Below, piece by piece: positions 39,065 through 48,514 of a DNA stretch of 64,000 bases (position 1 is its first letter; each line of letters begins with the position of its first letter). Source of the DNA: Arthrobacter sp. YN (GTDB lineage Bacteria; Actinomycetota; Actinomycetes; Actinomycetales; Micrococcaceae); the NCBI RefSeq assembly GCF_002224285.1, contig NZ_CP022436.1, forward strand, positions 1,860,001 through 1,924,000, in the 5' to 3' direction. The notes below the pieces were generated by a model. That model saw only the letters and a list, made by a program, of their open reading frames with translations, had not been told where the DNA came from and searched no databases. The position numbers were made by a program, and so were the translations under genes.

Positions 39065-39079
39065 GGGGCGCTGGGCTAA
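39051..39079. repeat. Short tandem duplication over the xerD stop codon
   Basis: GGGCGCTGGGCTAA occurs at 39051-39064 and 39066-39079, period 15 bp. The first copy holds the stop codon. Confidence 0.8.
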
Positions 39080-39112
39080 CAGGGGCGCCGGGCCAGGAGC
39101 GCGTTCGGCGAA

Positions 39113-39871
39113 CTACCCGAGCACGTTCAGCGTCAGCTCCACGGCGTCCACGAACAGCGCCAACAGCGACGTCCCCAGGCCTGCCACCAGCAGGAGCCCC
39201 GGATGTGCCAGGCCCACCACAACGCGCTTGAGCCGGGGTCGTCCCTTGAGGAACTTCTTGGGGACCCGGGTCTTCACCGGCACCTGCCGCCAGCCGCGCA
39301 ACCGCCGAAGGAACCACGCACACCGCACAATGAAGGCCATCCAGAGGATGGAGAGCACCAGTGGAACGGCAGCCAGCATGAGGTTGAAGCCCAACGCCGT
39401 AACTTCCTTTTCGGAGTCGCCAATCACGGTTTGGACGGTGGTTGAGATGGAAGCGCTCATCACCACTGAGGCGGCCCACACCATGAACGCCGCCACGAGC
39501 GCCAGGAACCGTACAAAAAAGTGACCCAGTACTGTTGCGTCCACTGCCCTGAGATGGCTGCGGGGCGTGGCATGGAGCACCACCAGCGTTGAGATCAACG
39601 TGGGCAGTGCTGCCACGAGGACCAGGAGGTACCAGGTCCATCCGGCCAGGTCCACTACTTCGTCCAGAACAATCAGCCCGGCCCACACCACGGTCCAGGC
39701 CCATCCTGCATAGAGGGGGTGTGCCACCAGCCAACGGGGTAGCCATAGGTCCCGTTCGGGCGTGGCTTTTGTGGCTGTTTCGGCAGCCGCGCTTCCCTCG
39801 ACGGACGGAGGAGCTGCAGCGTCGTCGACGGCGGCCACATTGGCCGGCCGGTTACCCCCACCTTCAGTCAT
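39113..39871 (-). CDS. Membrane protein of unknown function
   Basis: 252 residues. The first 40 are Ala/Glu-rich and cytoplasmic; five hydrophobic helices follow, at about 50-73, 76-98, 112-140, 158-187 and 225-247. Between the last two is a basic Arg/Lys-rich loop (RRLRGWRQVPVKTRVPKKFL). No motif identifies a transporter or enzyme. It is convergent with xerD and divergent from a Nudix gene 56 bp away. Confidence 0.75.
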   Translation of the reverse strand: MTEGGGNRPANVAAVDDAAAPPSVEGSAAAETATKATPERDLWLPRWLVAHPLYAGWAWTVVWAGLIVLDEVVDLAGWTWYLLVLVAALPTLISTLVVLHATPRSHLRAVDATVLGHFFVRFLALVAAFMVWAASVVMSASISTTVQTVIGDSEKEVTALGFNLMLAAVPLVLSILWMAFIVRCAWFLRRLRGWRQVPVKTRVPKKFLKGRPRLKRVVVGLAHPGLLLVAGLGTSLLALFVDAVELTLNVLG

Positions 39872-39877
39872 GGGCTC

Positions 39878-39883
39878 ACTGTA
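39878..39883 (-). promoter_or_regulatory. Putative -10 element of the membrane protein gene, leaderless
   Basis: Minus-strand TACAGT, six bases (gagccc), then ATG 39871, without a ribosome-binding site. Confidence 0.4.
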
Positions 39884-39914
39884 GCAATGGCGGCAGTGGC
39901 AGGGGAGATCAGGT

Positions 39915-39920
39915 TAAGGT
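39915..39920 (+). promoter_or_regulatory. Putative -10 element of the second Nudix gene, leaderless
   Basis: TAAGGT, seven bases (aggcagc), then ATG 39928. AAGG could also serve weakly as a ribosome-binding site. It is back to back with the element at 39878-39883. Confidence 0.35.
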
Positions 39921-39927
39921 AGGCAGC

Positions 39928-40422
39928 ATGACTGCAGCCCATGTGACCCTGTGCTTCCTCCTCCGCGACGGCGCGGACGGCGGGCACGTCCTCCTCGGCA
40001 CCAAGAAGACCGGCTTCGGCAGGGGCAAGGTAGTGGGAGTCGGTGGGCACGTGGAGCCGGGGGAGACCGCCTCCCAGGCCGCGTGCCGGGAGGTCATGGA
40101 GGAAATCAACGTGGTGGTTGCTGCGGAGGACCTGATTCCGGCGGGCACTGTTGATTTTGTTTTTCCGGCAAGGCCGGAGTGGAACATGGCCACCACCGTG
40201 TTCCTGACCCGTACGTGGGAGGGGGAACCTTCGGAAAGCGACGAAATCGCCCCCGCATGGTTCCCGGTGAGGCAACTCCCCGTGGACCGGATGTGGGCCG
40301 ACGCCGAACACTGGCTGCCGGCCATGATTGCCGGCCAGCGCATTGCCGTGCGGGTGGCTTTGGCAGCAGATAACGAAAATGTGGCTGACGTCCACACCAT
40401 TGATTGGGTGGAGCAGCCGTAG
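39928..40422 (+). CDS. Nudix hydrolase, MutT/MTH1-like
   Basis: 164 residues. The Nudix box is canonical: Gly40, five residues, Glu46, seven residues, then REVMEEI (54-60). The preceding GFGRGKVVGVGGHVEPG resembles the MTH1 pattern, and WNMATTVFL and DEIAPAWFPV match strands around the 8-oxo-dGTP pocket. Sanitation of oxidised nucleotides is the likely role, by similarity. It is divergent from the membrane protein and shares a terminator with the convergent citrate synthase gene. Confidence 0.85.
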   Translation: MTAAHVTLCFLLRDGADGGHVLLGTKKTGFGRGKVVGVGGHVEPGETASQAACREVMEEINVVVAAEDLIPAGTVDFVFPARPEWNMATTVFLTRTWEGEPSESDEIAPAWFPVRQLPVDRMWADAEHWLPAMIAGQRIAVRVALAADNENVADVHTIDWVEQP

Positions 40423-40435
40423 CAAGAACGTAAAA

Positions 40436-40492
40436 AGAACGACGCCGGGCCGGTCGCCTTTCGGTGACCGGCCCGGCGTCGTACGTTTCTTG
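40436..40492. terminator. Bidirectional terminator between Nudix and prpC
   Basis: CGACGCCGGGCCGGTC pairs with GACCGGCCCGGCGTCG around a small loop, flanked by A-rich and T-rich sides. It serves the convergent genes on both strands. Confidence 0.88.
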
Positions 40493-40507
40493 GACTATCC
40501 CGAAACG

Positions 40508-41647
40508 TTAGGGAACGTGCCGTTCTTCGGGCCCGTTGTATTCGCTCAGGGGACGGATGAGGGAGTTGGAGGCCACCTGTTCCATGATGTGGGCGGTCCA
40601 GCCGGTGATGCGGCTGGCGACGAACAGCGGGGTGAACGTCTGGGTGTCGAATCCCATCAGGTGGTAGGTGGGGCCGGCCGGGTAGTCGAGGTTGGGCTTG
40701 ATGGCCTTGGCCTCGTCCATGGCCTGCTCCAAGCCGTTGTACAGCCCAAGGAGTTCCGGGCGCCCGTAGTGGGCGATCATCTTGTCCAGGGCGGCCTTCA
40801 TGGTGGGCACGCGGGAGTCGCCGTGCTTGTAGACACGATGCCCGAATCCCATGACTTTCTTTTTCTGGGCCAGGGCGTCTTCCATCCAGGCCCGGGCACG
40901 GGTGGCGGCTTCCTCAAGGGACTCTTCGCTGCGGATGCCGATTTCATCGAACGTGTGCATCACTGCCTCGTTCGCGCCACCGTGCAGCGGACCCTTCAAA
41001 GCGCCGATCGCGGCGGTCACCGCAGAGTGCAGGTCAGCGAGTGTGGAGGTGACTACGCGGGCGGTGAACGTGGAGGCGTTGAAGGAGTGCTCGGCGTACA
41101 GGATCATCGAGACGTTGAACGCCTCCACCACTTCGGGCACCTGTTCTTCGCCGAACGTCATCCAGAGGAAGTTGGCCGAGTAGTCCAGGTCCTCACGCGG
41201 TTCCACGGGTTCCTGGCCGCGGCGTCGGCGCTGGTCATAGGCAACCACGGAAGGCATGGCAGCCCAGAGGTCGATTGCCTTCTTCATGTTCGCTTCGGGT
41301 GATGAATCTTCAGCCAGTTCGTGCCGGGCGCCGAGTACGGACGCTGCCGTGCGGCACACATCCATGGGGTGGGCGCTGGTGGGCAGGGCGTCGACAACCT
41401 GTTTGACCACGGGGTCCAACGCGCGGCCGGCGCGTTCCCGGGCAGTAAATTCAGCCAGCTCAGCGTCGTTGGGCAGTTCGCCGTTCCACAGCAGGTACGC
41501 GACCTCTTCGAAGCTGCATTTGGCGGCCAGTTCCTGGACCGGATACCCGCGGTAGAGCAGCGAGTTGGTGTCCGGGTTGACCTTCGAGACGGCGGTGTAG
41601 TCCACCACGACTCCGGCAAGGCCTTTTTTGATGTCAACAGCTGCCAT
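40508..41647 (-). CDS. prpC: 2-methylcitrate synthase
   Basis: 379 residues, citrate-synthase family. It condenses propionyl-CoA with oxaloacetate. Active-site blocks: GPLHGGANEAVM, MGFGHRVYKHGDSR, and the Asp of PNLDYPAGP. The family does not separate citrate from 2-methylcitrate synthase by simple motifs; the call rests on the short length and on its place behind prpD and prpB. Start ATG 41647 has AAGGAGAGCAGC before it. Last gene of the gntR-prpDBC transcript. Confidence 0.92.
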   Translation of the reverse strand: MAAVDIKKGLAGVVVDYTAVSKVNPDTNSLLYRGYPVQELAAKCSFEEVAYLLWNGELPNDAELAEFTARERAGRALDPVVKQVVDALPTSAHPMDVCRTAASVLGARHELAEDSSPEANMKKAIDLWAAMPSVVAYDQRRRRGQEPVEPREDLDYSANFLWMTFGEEQVPEVVEAFNVSMILYAEHSFNASTFTARVVTSTLADLHSAVTAAIGALKGPLHGGANEAVMHTFDEIGIRSEESLEEAATRARAWMEDALAQKKKVMGFGHRVYKHGDSRVPTMKAALDKMIAHYGRPELLGLYNGLEQAMDEAKAIKPNLDYPAGPTYHLMGFDTQTFTPLFVASRITGWTAHIMEQVASNSLIRPLSEYNGPEERHVP

Positions 41648-41672
41648 GCTGCTCTCCTTCGTTCATAATGCA

Positions 41673-41703
41673 GGCGCACCGGTGACTCCGGAGTGCCTGC
41701 GTT
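41673..41703 (-). other. Hairpin in the prpB-prpC gap
   Basis: GCAGGCGCAC and GTGCCTGC arms with an inner CCGG/CCGG pair, in the 76-bp gap between prpB and prpC. It may set relative mRNA levels by processing or attenuation. Confidence 0.4.
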
Positions 41704-41723
41704 CCCCTTGATGAATCCGGTAC

Positions 41724-42629
41724 CTAGCGGACGCCAGGAACCTGGAAGTTAAAAACGCCGGTATCGAATTGGTTGTATGCCTCGTAGTCGACGAGTTCGT
41801 AGAGGCGTGCACGCGTGAGCATGTTTTCCACTTCTGCCTCTTGGGTCCCCGCAGCCCTGATCGATTCCAGAGTACGCTCTGCTGCGCCCATGGCAATGCG
41901 GAGGAGCGTGACGGGGTAGATGACCATGTTCACGCCGACTCCTTGGAGTTGGTCCACGGTGAAGAGCTCGCTTTTGCCGAACTCTGTCATGTTGGCCAGG
42001 ATGGGCACGTCCACGGCGTCGCGGATGGCCTGGAACTCGCTCAGATCGCGCATGGCTTCGGGGAAGATCGCGTCGGCGCCGGCGTCCACGAGTGCTTTGG
42101 CGCGGTCCTGGGCGGCCTGGATTCCTTCGACGGCGCGGATGTCGGTGCGGGCCATGATGTGGAAGTTCGGGTCGCGTCGGGCGTCTGCCGCGGCGCGGAT
42201 GCGTTTGGTGGCTGTGTCGATGTCGACGACGTTCTTGCCGTCCAGGTGGCCGCAGCGTTTGGGGTTGAATTGGTCCTCGATGTGGCAGCCGGCCAGGCCC
42301 GCGTTTTCAAGTTCCTGGATGGTGCGGGCCACGTTCATGGGCTCACCGAAGCCGGTGTCCGCGTCCACCAGTGAGGGCAGGTCGGTCATACGGGCGATCT
42401 GCCCGGCGCGGGTGGCCACCTCGGTGAGGGTGGTCAGGCCGATGTCGGGCAGGCCGAGGTCGTTGGCCAGGACCGCGCCGGAGATGTAGACCCCGGCAAA
42501 TCCCTTCTCCTCGATCAGCCGTGCCGAGAGCGGGTTGAACGCGCCCGGGAACTGCTGCACGGTCCCGGAGGCCAGCAGCTCCCGCAGCTTGATGCGTTTC
42601 TGTTCGGGCGTGACTTTGGAGTACAGCAT
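41724..42629 (-). CDS. prpB: 2-methylisocitrate lyase
   Basis: 301 residues, isocitrate-lyase/PEP-mutase family. It splits 2-methylisocitrate to pyruvate and succinate. The catalytic motif KRCGH is present in FNPKRCGHLDGK near residue 125, and DADTGFGEP near 92 binds Mg2+. Length fits PrpB (about 295) rather than isocitrate lyase (430 or more). Its ATG follows the TAA of prpD with no gap, so translation is coupled. Confidence 0.95.
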   Translation of the reverse strand: MLYSKVTPEQKRIKLRELLASGTVQQFPGAFNPLSARLIEEKGFAGVYISGAVLANDLGLPDIGLTTLTEVATRAGQIARMTDLPSLVDADTGFGEPMNVARTIQELENAGLAGCHIEDQFNPKRCGHLDGKNVVDIDTATKRIRAAADARRDPNFHIMARTDIRAVEGIQAAQDRAKALVDAGADAIFPEAMRDLSEFQAIRDAVDVPILANMTEFGKSELFTVDQLQGVGVNMVIYPVTLLRIAMGAAERTLESIRAAGTQEAEVENMLTRARLYELVDYEAYNQFDTGVFNFQVPGVR

Positions 42630-44150
42630 TTAGAACAGTCCCTTCGGCGCTGCTTCGAGGTTGATGACGCCGGGGGCTGCGGTGATGTTGAGTTGGTCCA
42701 GTTCGCCTGGGCCGAGTTCGGTGACGCGTTCGACGGCGGTGAGGAACCTTTCGATTTCGGCGTCCTCCACGAGTCCGGCAGCGAGGGTGCGGAACTTGTT
42801 GATGTATTGCTCGCGGGCGAACGGCCGGGCACCGAGGGGGTGGGCGTCGGCCACGGCGATGTCGTCGGTGATGACTGTGCCGTCGTTGAGGGTAATTTCA
42901 ACGGAACCGCCGAAGGCCTTCTCCGCGATGTCCAGGGAGTGGTACCGGCGGGTCCATTCGGGGTCTTCCACGGTGGTGACTTTGTGCCAGAGTTCCACGG
43001 TGTCCGGGCGTGCTGCGCGTTCGGGGGCGTAGGAGTGAACGTGGTGCCAGGCGCCGTCCTGCAGGGCGACGGTGAAGATATAGGGAATGGAGTGGTCCAG
43101 GGTTTCGCGGGACGCGGTGGGGGAGTACTTCTGGGGGTCGTTCGCGCCGGAACCAATCACGTAGTGCGTGTGGTGGCTGGTCTTGATGAGCACAGACTTT
43201 ACGTTGGCCGGGTCCGTGGTTTCGGGGTGCTCGCGGTTCAGCTTGCGGGCGAGGTCGATCCACGCCTGGGCCTGGTACTCGGCGGAGTGTTCCTTGGTGT
43301 AAGTGTCCAGGATGGCGCGCTTGGCTTCACCGGGCAGGGGCAGCGGAACCTCGTAGGAGGCGTCCGGGCCATCCAGCATCCAGGCGATCACGCCGTCTTC
43401 GCCTTCATAGATCGGCACCGGGGAGGTCTGCCCACGCATGGAGCGGTCCACCGCTTCCACGGCCATCTTGCCTGCGAAGGCCGGGGCGTGGGCCTTCCAG
43501 GTGGAGATTTCGCCCTTGCGCGACTGGCGGGTGGCGGTGGTGGTGTGCAGGGCCTGGCCCACGGACTGGAAGATCGTCTCGACGTCCAGGCCCAGGAGGG
43601 TGCCGATGCCGGCTGCGGCGGAAGGGCCGAGGTGGGCCACATGGTCGATCTTGTGCTTGTGCAGGCAGATGGCCTTGACCAGGTTCACTTGGATCTCGTA
43701 GCCGGTGGCGATGGCGCGGACCAGGTCGGCGCCATCGGAGCCAACATGCTGGGCAACGGCAAGGATCGGCGGGATGTTGTCCCCGGGGTGGGAGTAGTCC
43801 GCGGCCAGGAACGTATCGTGGTAATCCAGTTCGCGCACGGCCACGCCGTTGGCCCAGGCGGCCCACTCCGGGGAGACCTGCTCCGTGATACCGAAGACAG
43901 CGGCACCGTTGCCGTTGGCGGACGCTGCGTGGGTCAGTGCCTGGGCCCGGGCGGCGACGATCGGTGCCCGGTTCAGCGAGGCGATGGCCACCGAGGCGTT
44001 GTCGATGATCCGGTTGATCACCATGTCCGTGACCTCCGGGGTTACCTCGACGGGGTCCGCGGCGACCACGGCGATCTTGTGCGCCAGCTGCTCCTCGCGC
44101 GGGAGGTTCTCTTCGGACTTGTAGACGCGGACGTGGTTGTTCTTGACCAT
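42630..44150 (-). CDS. prpD: 2-methylcitrate dehydratase
   Basis: 506 residues from ATG 44150, preceded by AAGGAGCACC. MmgE/PrpD family: recognisable [19 protein letters not shown] and the [19 protein letters not shown] stretch. It removes water from 2-methylcitrate without an iron-sulfur cluster. The 85 extra codons upstream read through gntR in another frame and are not coding. It lies 10 bp after gntR and directly before prpB. Confidence 0.95.
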   Translation of the reverse strand: MVKNNHVRVYKSEENLPREEQLAHKIAVVAADPVEVTPEVTDMVINRIIDNASVAIASLNRAPIVAARAQALTHAASANGNGAAVFGITEQVSPEWAAWANGVAVRELDYHDTFLAADYSHPGDNIPPILAVAQHVGSDGADLVRAIATGYEIQVNLVKAICLHKHKIDHVAHLGPSAAAGIGTLLGLDVETIFQSVGQALHTTTATRQSRKGEISTWKAHAPAFAGKMAVEAVDRSMRGQTSPVPIYEGEDGVIAWMLDGPDASYEVPLPLPGEAKRAILDTYTKEHSAEYQAQAWIDLARKLNREHPETTDPANVKSVLIKTSHHTHYVIGSGANDPQKYSPTASRETLDHSIPYIFTVALQDGAWHHVHSYAPERAARPDTVELWHKVTTVEDPEWTRRYHSLDIAEKAFGGSVEITLNDGTVITDDIAVADAHPLGARPFAREQYINKFRTLAAGLVEDAEIERFLTAVERVTELGPGELDQLNITAAPGVINLEAAPKGLF

Positions 44151-44160
44151 GGTGCTCCTT

Positions 44161-44802
44161 CTAGTGAGGGGTGTGGGTGGCTTTGACGTGGGTGAGGCTG
44201 CGGTGCAAGTGGACTGTGGTGGCGGCCTCGGCCAGCCGTGGATTTCCCGCGGCGATGGCCTCGGCAATCGCGGCATGTTCTGCAGCTGCGGCATGAAGCC
44301 GGGATGCGTCATCGGCTGCCAGGCGGCGGACACGGACCAAATGGACGCGCAGGCTGCGCATGGCATTTGCCAGGTAAGAGTTGGAGATCGCGGCGTCAAT
44401 GGCATCGTCCAGGCGGCTCACCAAGGCGTAGTACTCGTGCCGTGCCGGATCAGTCTCGCGAAGCAGTTCAGGGGCCAGCAGCAGTTGGGCATGCAGCTCG
44501 GCGAAGACACCGGGTTCCCCGCGCTGGGCAGCCAGGGCGGCGGCCCTCACTTCCAGGGTTTCGCGTAGTTCGAACAGTTCGTCGATGCTGTCCAGCGAGA
44601 TATTGGTGACGACGACGCCGCGGCCGCCTGCCGCCGTCGTCAATCCTTCAGCGGTGAGCCGGCTCAGCGCCTCCCGGACCGGGGTGCGGGACACGCCGAG
44701 GCGTTCGGACTGCTCCACTTCCGCGAGGACCGTGCCCGGTCGCAGGCGCCATTCAATAATGTCTTCACGGAGGGTGTTGTAAGCCCGATCACTGGCGCGC
44801 AT
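44161..44802 (-). CDS. GntR-family (FadR subgroup) regulator of the prp operon
   Basis: 213 residues from ATG 44802. N-terminal winged helix ([13 protein letters not shown] and [18 protein letters not shown], about 9-48), C-terminal all-helical FCD ligand domain with the histidine-rich metal/ligand site (HEYYALV, and [10 protein letters not shown] near the end). It is the first gene of the transcript that continues into prpDBC. Two copies of the palindrome TGTATACA flank its promoter, so autoregulation is likely; methylcitrate-cycle intermediates are the expected ligands (inference). Confidence 0.9.
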   Translation of the reverse strand: MRASDRAYNTLREDIIEWRLRPGTVLAEVEQSERLGVSRTPVREALSRLTAEGLTTAAGGRGVVVTNISLDSIDELFELRETLEVRAAALAAQRGEPGVFAELHAQLLLAPELLRETDPARHEYYALVSRLDDAIDAAISNSYLANAMRSLRVHLVRVRRLAADDASRLHAAAAEHAAIAEAIAAGNPRLAEAATTVHLHRSLTHVKATHTPH

Positions 44803-44810
44803 ATTCTCAG

Positions 44811-44870
44811 TGTATACATGGATGGAGTGTTGAGGCACTAATGGTGGTAAGAATTCACTCTGTGTATACA
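44811..44870. promoter_or_regulatory. Twin TGTATACA operators for the GntR regulator
   Basis: Perfect 8-bp palindromes at 44811-44818 and 44863-44870, 52 bp centre to centre, about five helical turns. FadR-type proteins bind short T-G-T...A-C-A palindromes. The near copy overlaps a minus-strand TACACT hexamer (44809-44814) that ends six bases before ATG 44802, a probable leaderless start. The far copy lies 2 bp from the stop of the upstream methyltransferase gene. The arrangement would suit looping repression. Confidence 0.65.
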
Positions 44871-44871
44871 T

Positions 44872-45957
44872 TCAAGCCAGCGCGATGAAATACGCATTGA
44901 ACGGGTCCTCCTCCAGTTCCTTCACCTCCACAGACCGGAAACCGGCATCCCGAAGCATGTCCGCAGCCCGCTCCCTACCCCAGACCGTGCCCAAGCCCTC
45001 GCCGCCCTGTCCCAGGGAGACGGCCATGCAGTGGAACGTAGAGATGGTGTACAGAAACGCCGCCCAGGGGAGGTGCACGTTCTCCTCAAGCCGGCTTGAA
45101 GCGTTGATGTCCACCATGAGGAAGGTTCCGCCCGGTTTGAGGGCAGCGTAGATGTTCCTCAGGACCTCTGCGGGATGGGCTTGGTCGTGGATAGCGTCGA
45201 AGGCTGTCACCAAGTGGAACGCCTCCCGAACTTCCAGGCGGCATACATCCTGGAGTTCGAAACGGACGTTGGTCAGTCCCAAGGATGAGGCCTCCGCCGT
45301 GGCGGTTGCCAACGCTTCGGGGGAGAAGTCGTACCCGGTAAAGGTGCTGCGAGGGAAAGTGGCCCCCATCAGATTCAGGGCATGGCCCTCGCCACAACCG
45401 ATGTCGGCTACGGAAATTCCGCTGCGCAGTGCCCCCAGGCAGTCCGTTAGGGGGATAATCGCTTCCACCAGTGATGCATCGTTTACGGCGGCGCTTTCAG
45501 AAGCCATGATGTGATGGAATCGCGGGTAATCCTCGTAGCGTGTTCCGCCGCCCGCCCGGAACGCGTGGACGATCTTCGGGGCGACTTCTCCCATGAGCGG
45601 CACGTACTGCAGTGTTCGAGCGAGATTTTCGGTGCCGGCACCGGTGAGGACAGGAACGAATTCCGGACGCAGGAGATACGTTCCATCGACCGGTTGGTAG
45701 TCCACGAACCCGGCCGAGGTCATGCCGCCCAACCATTCCCTGACGTAGCGCTCGTTGAGGCCGGCGGCATCGGCAATGAGCCCACTTTGCGCCGCAGGAA
45801 GGGCAGACAGCGTCTCAAACAGGCCTGTTTGGTGACCTAGGGCCACCAAAAGGGCGATGGAAGAATCGTTCAGGATTCCGATTAACCGGCTGGTGGCCTG
45901 TTGGACGGCTTCCGCCGTCGTGGAAGCTTCCTGTTGCTCGGCCTGGGTATTGTTCAT
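44872..45957 (-). CDS. SAM-dependent methyltransferase with N-terminal winged helix
   Basis: 361 residues. Residues 20-100 form a winged-helix dimerisation domain (ALGHQTGLFETLSALPAAQS then NERYVREWLGGM); the class I SAM fold starts at VADIGCGEGHALNLM (near 184) with FDAIHDQAHP as the post-motif. The closest family I recognise is the M. tuberculosis Rv2258c type, whose substrate is not established. AAGGACCAGCG precedes the ATG. It lies on the same strand as, and 133 bp downstream of, a LuxR regulator, which may control it. Confidence 0.85.
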   Translation of the reverse strand: MNNTQAEQQEASTTAEAVQQATSRLIGILNDSSIALLVALGHQTGLFETLSALPAAQSGLIADAAGLNERYVREWLGGMTSAGFVDYQPVDGTYLLRPEFVPVLTGAGTENLARTLQYVPLMGEVAPKIVHAFRAGGGTRYEDYPRFHHIMASESAAVNDASLVEAIIPLTDCLGALRSGISVADIGCGEGHALNLMGATFPRSTFTGYDFSPEALATATAEASSLGLTNVRFELQDVCRLEVREAFHLVTAFDAIHDQAHPAEVLRNIYAALKPGGTFLMVDINASSRLEENVHLPWAAFLYTISTFHCMAVSLGQGGEGLGTVWGRERAADMLRDAGFRSVEVKELEEDPFNAYFIALA

Positions 45958-46090
45958 CGCTGGTCCTTGATGATCCGGGGTCGGCTTGTGCCGGCCGGTT
46001 GTCCGTACTTCAAGGTATGGCTGCCGAGGTGGCTGCCGCGTCCGGAAAATTATGCATTTTCCAGCTCTCCGTGGGCAAGAACATGCAGGC

Positions 46091-47746
46091 CTAAGCCCGG
46101 GGGCGCTCTGATATACCGTGGTGGCGCGCCCAGGCGGCAGCCGCGGTCCTCGAACTGACGCCGATCTTGGTGAAAATGTTCGCCAAGTGACGGCCGGCTG
46201 TTTTTTCGGAGATGGTGAGGGTTTGAGCTATTTCCCTGTTGCTGGAGCCGGACAGCACGCAGCCCAGTACTTCCCTTTCCCTGGCTGTCAGCCCATCGGG
46301 CCCGCGGTCAAGAGCCGGCATGGAAAACGGGGCAGCGCCGAGCTGTGTACGGATGGCGGCGGCAGTGGACCGCTCGGCCTCGGCCGCGCCGGACTCGCCG
46401 AGCGCCGCCCGGACGGATGACATCCGTTCATGGATCCGCGCCAGCTCGTAACGTAGATGCTGGGAGCGGTAGCCCTGAGCTGCCGCCTCGAACTCGGGCA
46501 GTGACTGGATCCAATGACCTTGGGCCATCAATACAGCGCCCCGGGCATGATGTGCCCAGGCAAGCAAGCCCGCCGTTCCGTAGTAAGCAGCAGTTCCTTC
46601 CAACTCGCAGCAATACACCTCGGCGCCTTGAGTGTCCCGGGGTGCAAGCAACTCCACGATCGGCAGCAGCAACCAAGCCCGTCCCAGGCGTCCTCTGTCT
46701 GCCAACGCTGCGCGAAGGTCCGTGAGTGCCTCATCGTGCCCACCGGCATCAGCCAGCAGCAAGGCCGAGCCTGGCTGAGCATCACTGCCCAATGCACGCG
46801 CCATGGCATACGCCGTCGCGGCACCGGACCGGTTTCCTTGCCGTCGCCGAATGTCGCCCAGTTCACAAAAGCAGTCCGCCGCGATCCAGGCATGAGCATG
46901 TCGAAGTCGCCCGCCGAGGTGCGCCAGTTCCTCCTCCGCCTGCTTCCAGCCACCTTCAGCACTGATCAGCTGCAGTTCGTGGACACGTACAATCCCCGAG
47001 TACATGAAGGACGTTGACAGCCCGGCGCACCAGGCGGCCAAAGCGTCAGTCCACGCCCTCATTCGTGAGTAGTCAGCCAATTCGTAGCAGAGATGGATGA
47101 CGGAACAGTAAATATCGCCTCCCCACTCCGCGGACACGTGGCCGGCCATCACGGGTAGCAGAGCTTGGTCGAGGTCCTCAAAGCCGCGACGTGCCTGGCC
47201 ATTGCGGACGGCAGCGAGACCGGACAACATCAACGCGAAACTTCCCAGCTCCGGAGCTTTCTGCCGGCTGTTCATGGCCGTCAGCTGGACGGAAGCAGCC
47301 AGGGCAGAGTCCGCATCACCTTCGAGGTAGATTGCGTCGTTGCCCTCCAGATACAGCAGATAGCCGTGTTCCGGAGACTCGGGAAGGCTGTCCAGCAATC
47401 GCCGCGCCCGGTTCAGCCACGCAGATGACACGGCGATGTTCCCGCGGACTCCCCACTGCAAGGACAACGTCAGGGCAGACTTAGCGGCGGCCTGGAGCTG
47501 TTTACCGGCCACCAAGCCGCGAAAGACGTCTTCGGACAGCGCCATGGACCCTTGAACGTCGCCGAGCCACCATGCGGAGCGTGCCAGGATTTCCTGGTCG
47601 TCCAGGCTCAGTGGGAATTCTTCAGCGGCACGTTCCATGGTCCGACGCGCAGCATCCCAGTCTCCGCGGGCAAATGCCGCGCGGGCTTCCGCCAACTGGT
47701 GCGGCGGTGGCGGTAGCGGGTGTCCGGGGAGCTGCTGTGGTGACAT
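46091..47746 (-). CDS. Large LuxR-family regulator with TPR-like sensor region
   Basis: 551 residues. The C-terminal 65 residues are a LuxR/FixJ helix-turn-helix (LTAREREVLGCVLSGSSNRE, then TISEKTAGRHLANIFTKIGV). The remaining 480 residues are helical TPR-like repeats (for example GDWDAARRTMERAAEEFP at 28-45). There is no Walker A, so this is not a MalT/LAL ATPase; it resembles the C-terminal half of one standing alone. The signal is unknown. The nearest downstream gene is the methyltransferase at 44872-45957. GGAGAACC precedes ATG 47746. Confidence 0.85.
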   Translation of the reverse strand: MSPQQLPGHPLPPPPHQLAEARAAFARGDWDAARRTMERAAEEFPLSLDDQEILARSAWWLGDVQGSMALSEDVFRGLVAGKQLQAAAKSALTLSLQWGVRGNIAVSSAWLNRARRLLDSLPESPEHGYLLYLEGNDAIYLEGDADSALAASVQLTAMNSRQKAPELGSFALMLSGLAAVRNGQARRGFEDLDQALLPVMAGHVSAEWGGDIYCSVIHLCYELADYSRMRAWTDALAAWCAGLSTSFMYSGIVRVHELQLISAEGGWKQAEEELAHLGGRLRHAHAWIAADCFCELGDIRRRQGNRSGAATAYAMARALGSDAQPGSALLLADAGGHDEALTDLRAALADRGRLGRAWLLLPIVELLAPRDTQGAEVYCCELEGTAAYYGTAGLLAWAHHARGAVLMAQGHWIQSLPEFEAAAQGYRSQHLRYELARIHERMSSVRAALGESGAAEAERSTAAAIRTQLGAAPFSMPALDRGPDGLTAREREVLGCVLSGSSNREIAQTLTISEKTAGRHLANIFTKIGVSSRTAAAAWARHHGISERPRA

Positions 47747-47800
47747 GGTTCTCCATAAGTCGCCACCAGCTTACCGCCGGGGCGCAAGGGAAGGGAGGGC

Positions 47801-48514
47801 CTACCCGCGGTTCCAGCCGTACTCGTTTTCCGGCCGGCCAGGGGTACCGTACCGGGGCGCCCTGGTGACTGTTCCGGCGTCGGCGAGGTATTCCAGATAC
47901 CGGCGCGCGGTGACGCGGGACATGCCCAGGGCGTCCATGACTTCGCTTGCGGAAACCGCGTCCTGCCGCGCCCGCATCAGGTCTTTCACCGCTTCCAGGG
48001 TGGACCCCGAAAGGCCCTTCGGCAGCGGTAGTTCCGTCGGAGCGCGGAGACTGGCAAAGGCCTGGTCCACATCGCTTTGGGAGGCTCCCGACTTGGAGAT
48101 TCCGGACAGGGAACCGGCCAGCTGCTCACGGAATGTCCGGTAGCTGCTGAGCTTGTCTGAGAACGTTGCATACGTGAAGGGCTTAATGAGGTACTGCACG
48201 ACGCCGATGGATACGGCGCTGCGCACGATGTTCAGTTCCCGGACAGCCGTGATGGCAATGATGTCGGCAAAGACTCCCGCAGACCTCATGCGCCGGGCCA
48301 CGTCGAGCCCGTGAAGGTCAGGCAGATTCATGTCCAGCAGGACCAAGTCCACGGGGGACCCCGATGCAGCGAACTCCCCAAGGATGCGCAGTGCAGACTG
48401 GCCGTCAGGGGCAGTGCCCACCAGCGAAAACCCGTCCAGGCGGCCGACGTAGACGGAGTGGGCGTCAGAAGCTATGGGCTCGTCCTCCACTACCAGGACA
48501 CGGATGTCTGTCAT
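47801..48514 (-). CDS. Response regulator, CitB/DcuR type
   Basis: 237 residues. Receiver domain with Asp61 (VLLDMNLP), Glu10/Asp11 and Lys111 (YLIKPF); C-terminal helix-turn-helix of the CitB class (SASEVMDALGMSRVTARRYL). Its ATG overlaps the kinase gene by 4 nt, so the pair is translated together. It should act on the divergent dicarboxylate symporter promoter, by analogy with DcuSR, CitAB and DctR systems. Confidence 0.92.
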   Translation of the reverse strand: MTDIRVLVVEDEPIASDAHSVYVGRLDGFSLVGTAPDGQSALRILGEFAASGSPVDLVLLDMNLPDLHGLDVARRMRSAGVFADIIAITAVRELNIVRSAVSIGVVQYLIKPFTYATFSDKLSSYRTFREQLAGSLSGISKSGASQSDVDQAFASLRAPTELPLPKGLSGSTLEAVKDLMRARQDAVSASEVMDALGMSRVTARRYLEYLADAGTVTRAPRYGTPGRPENEYGWNRG

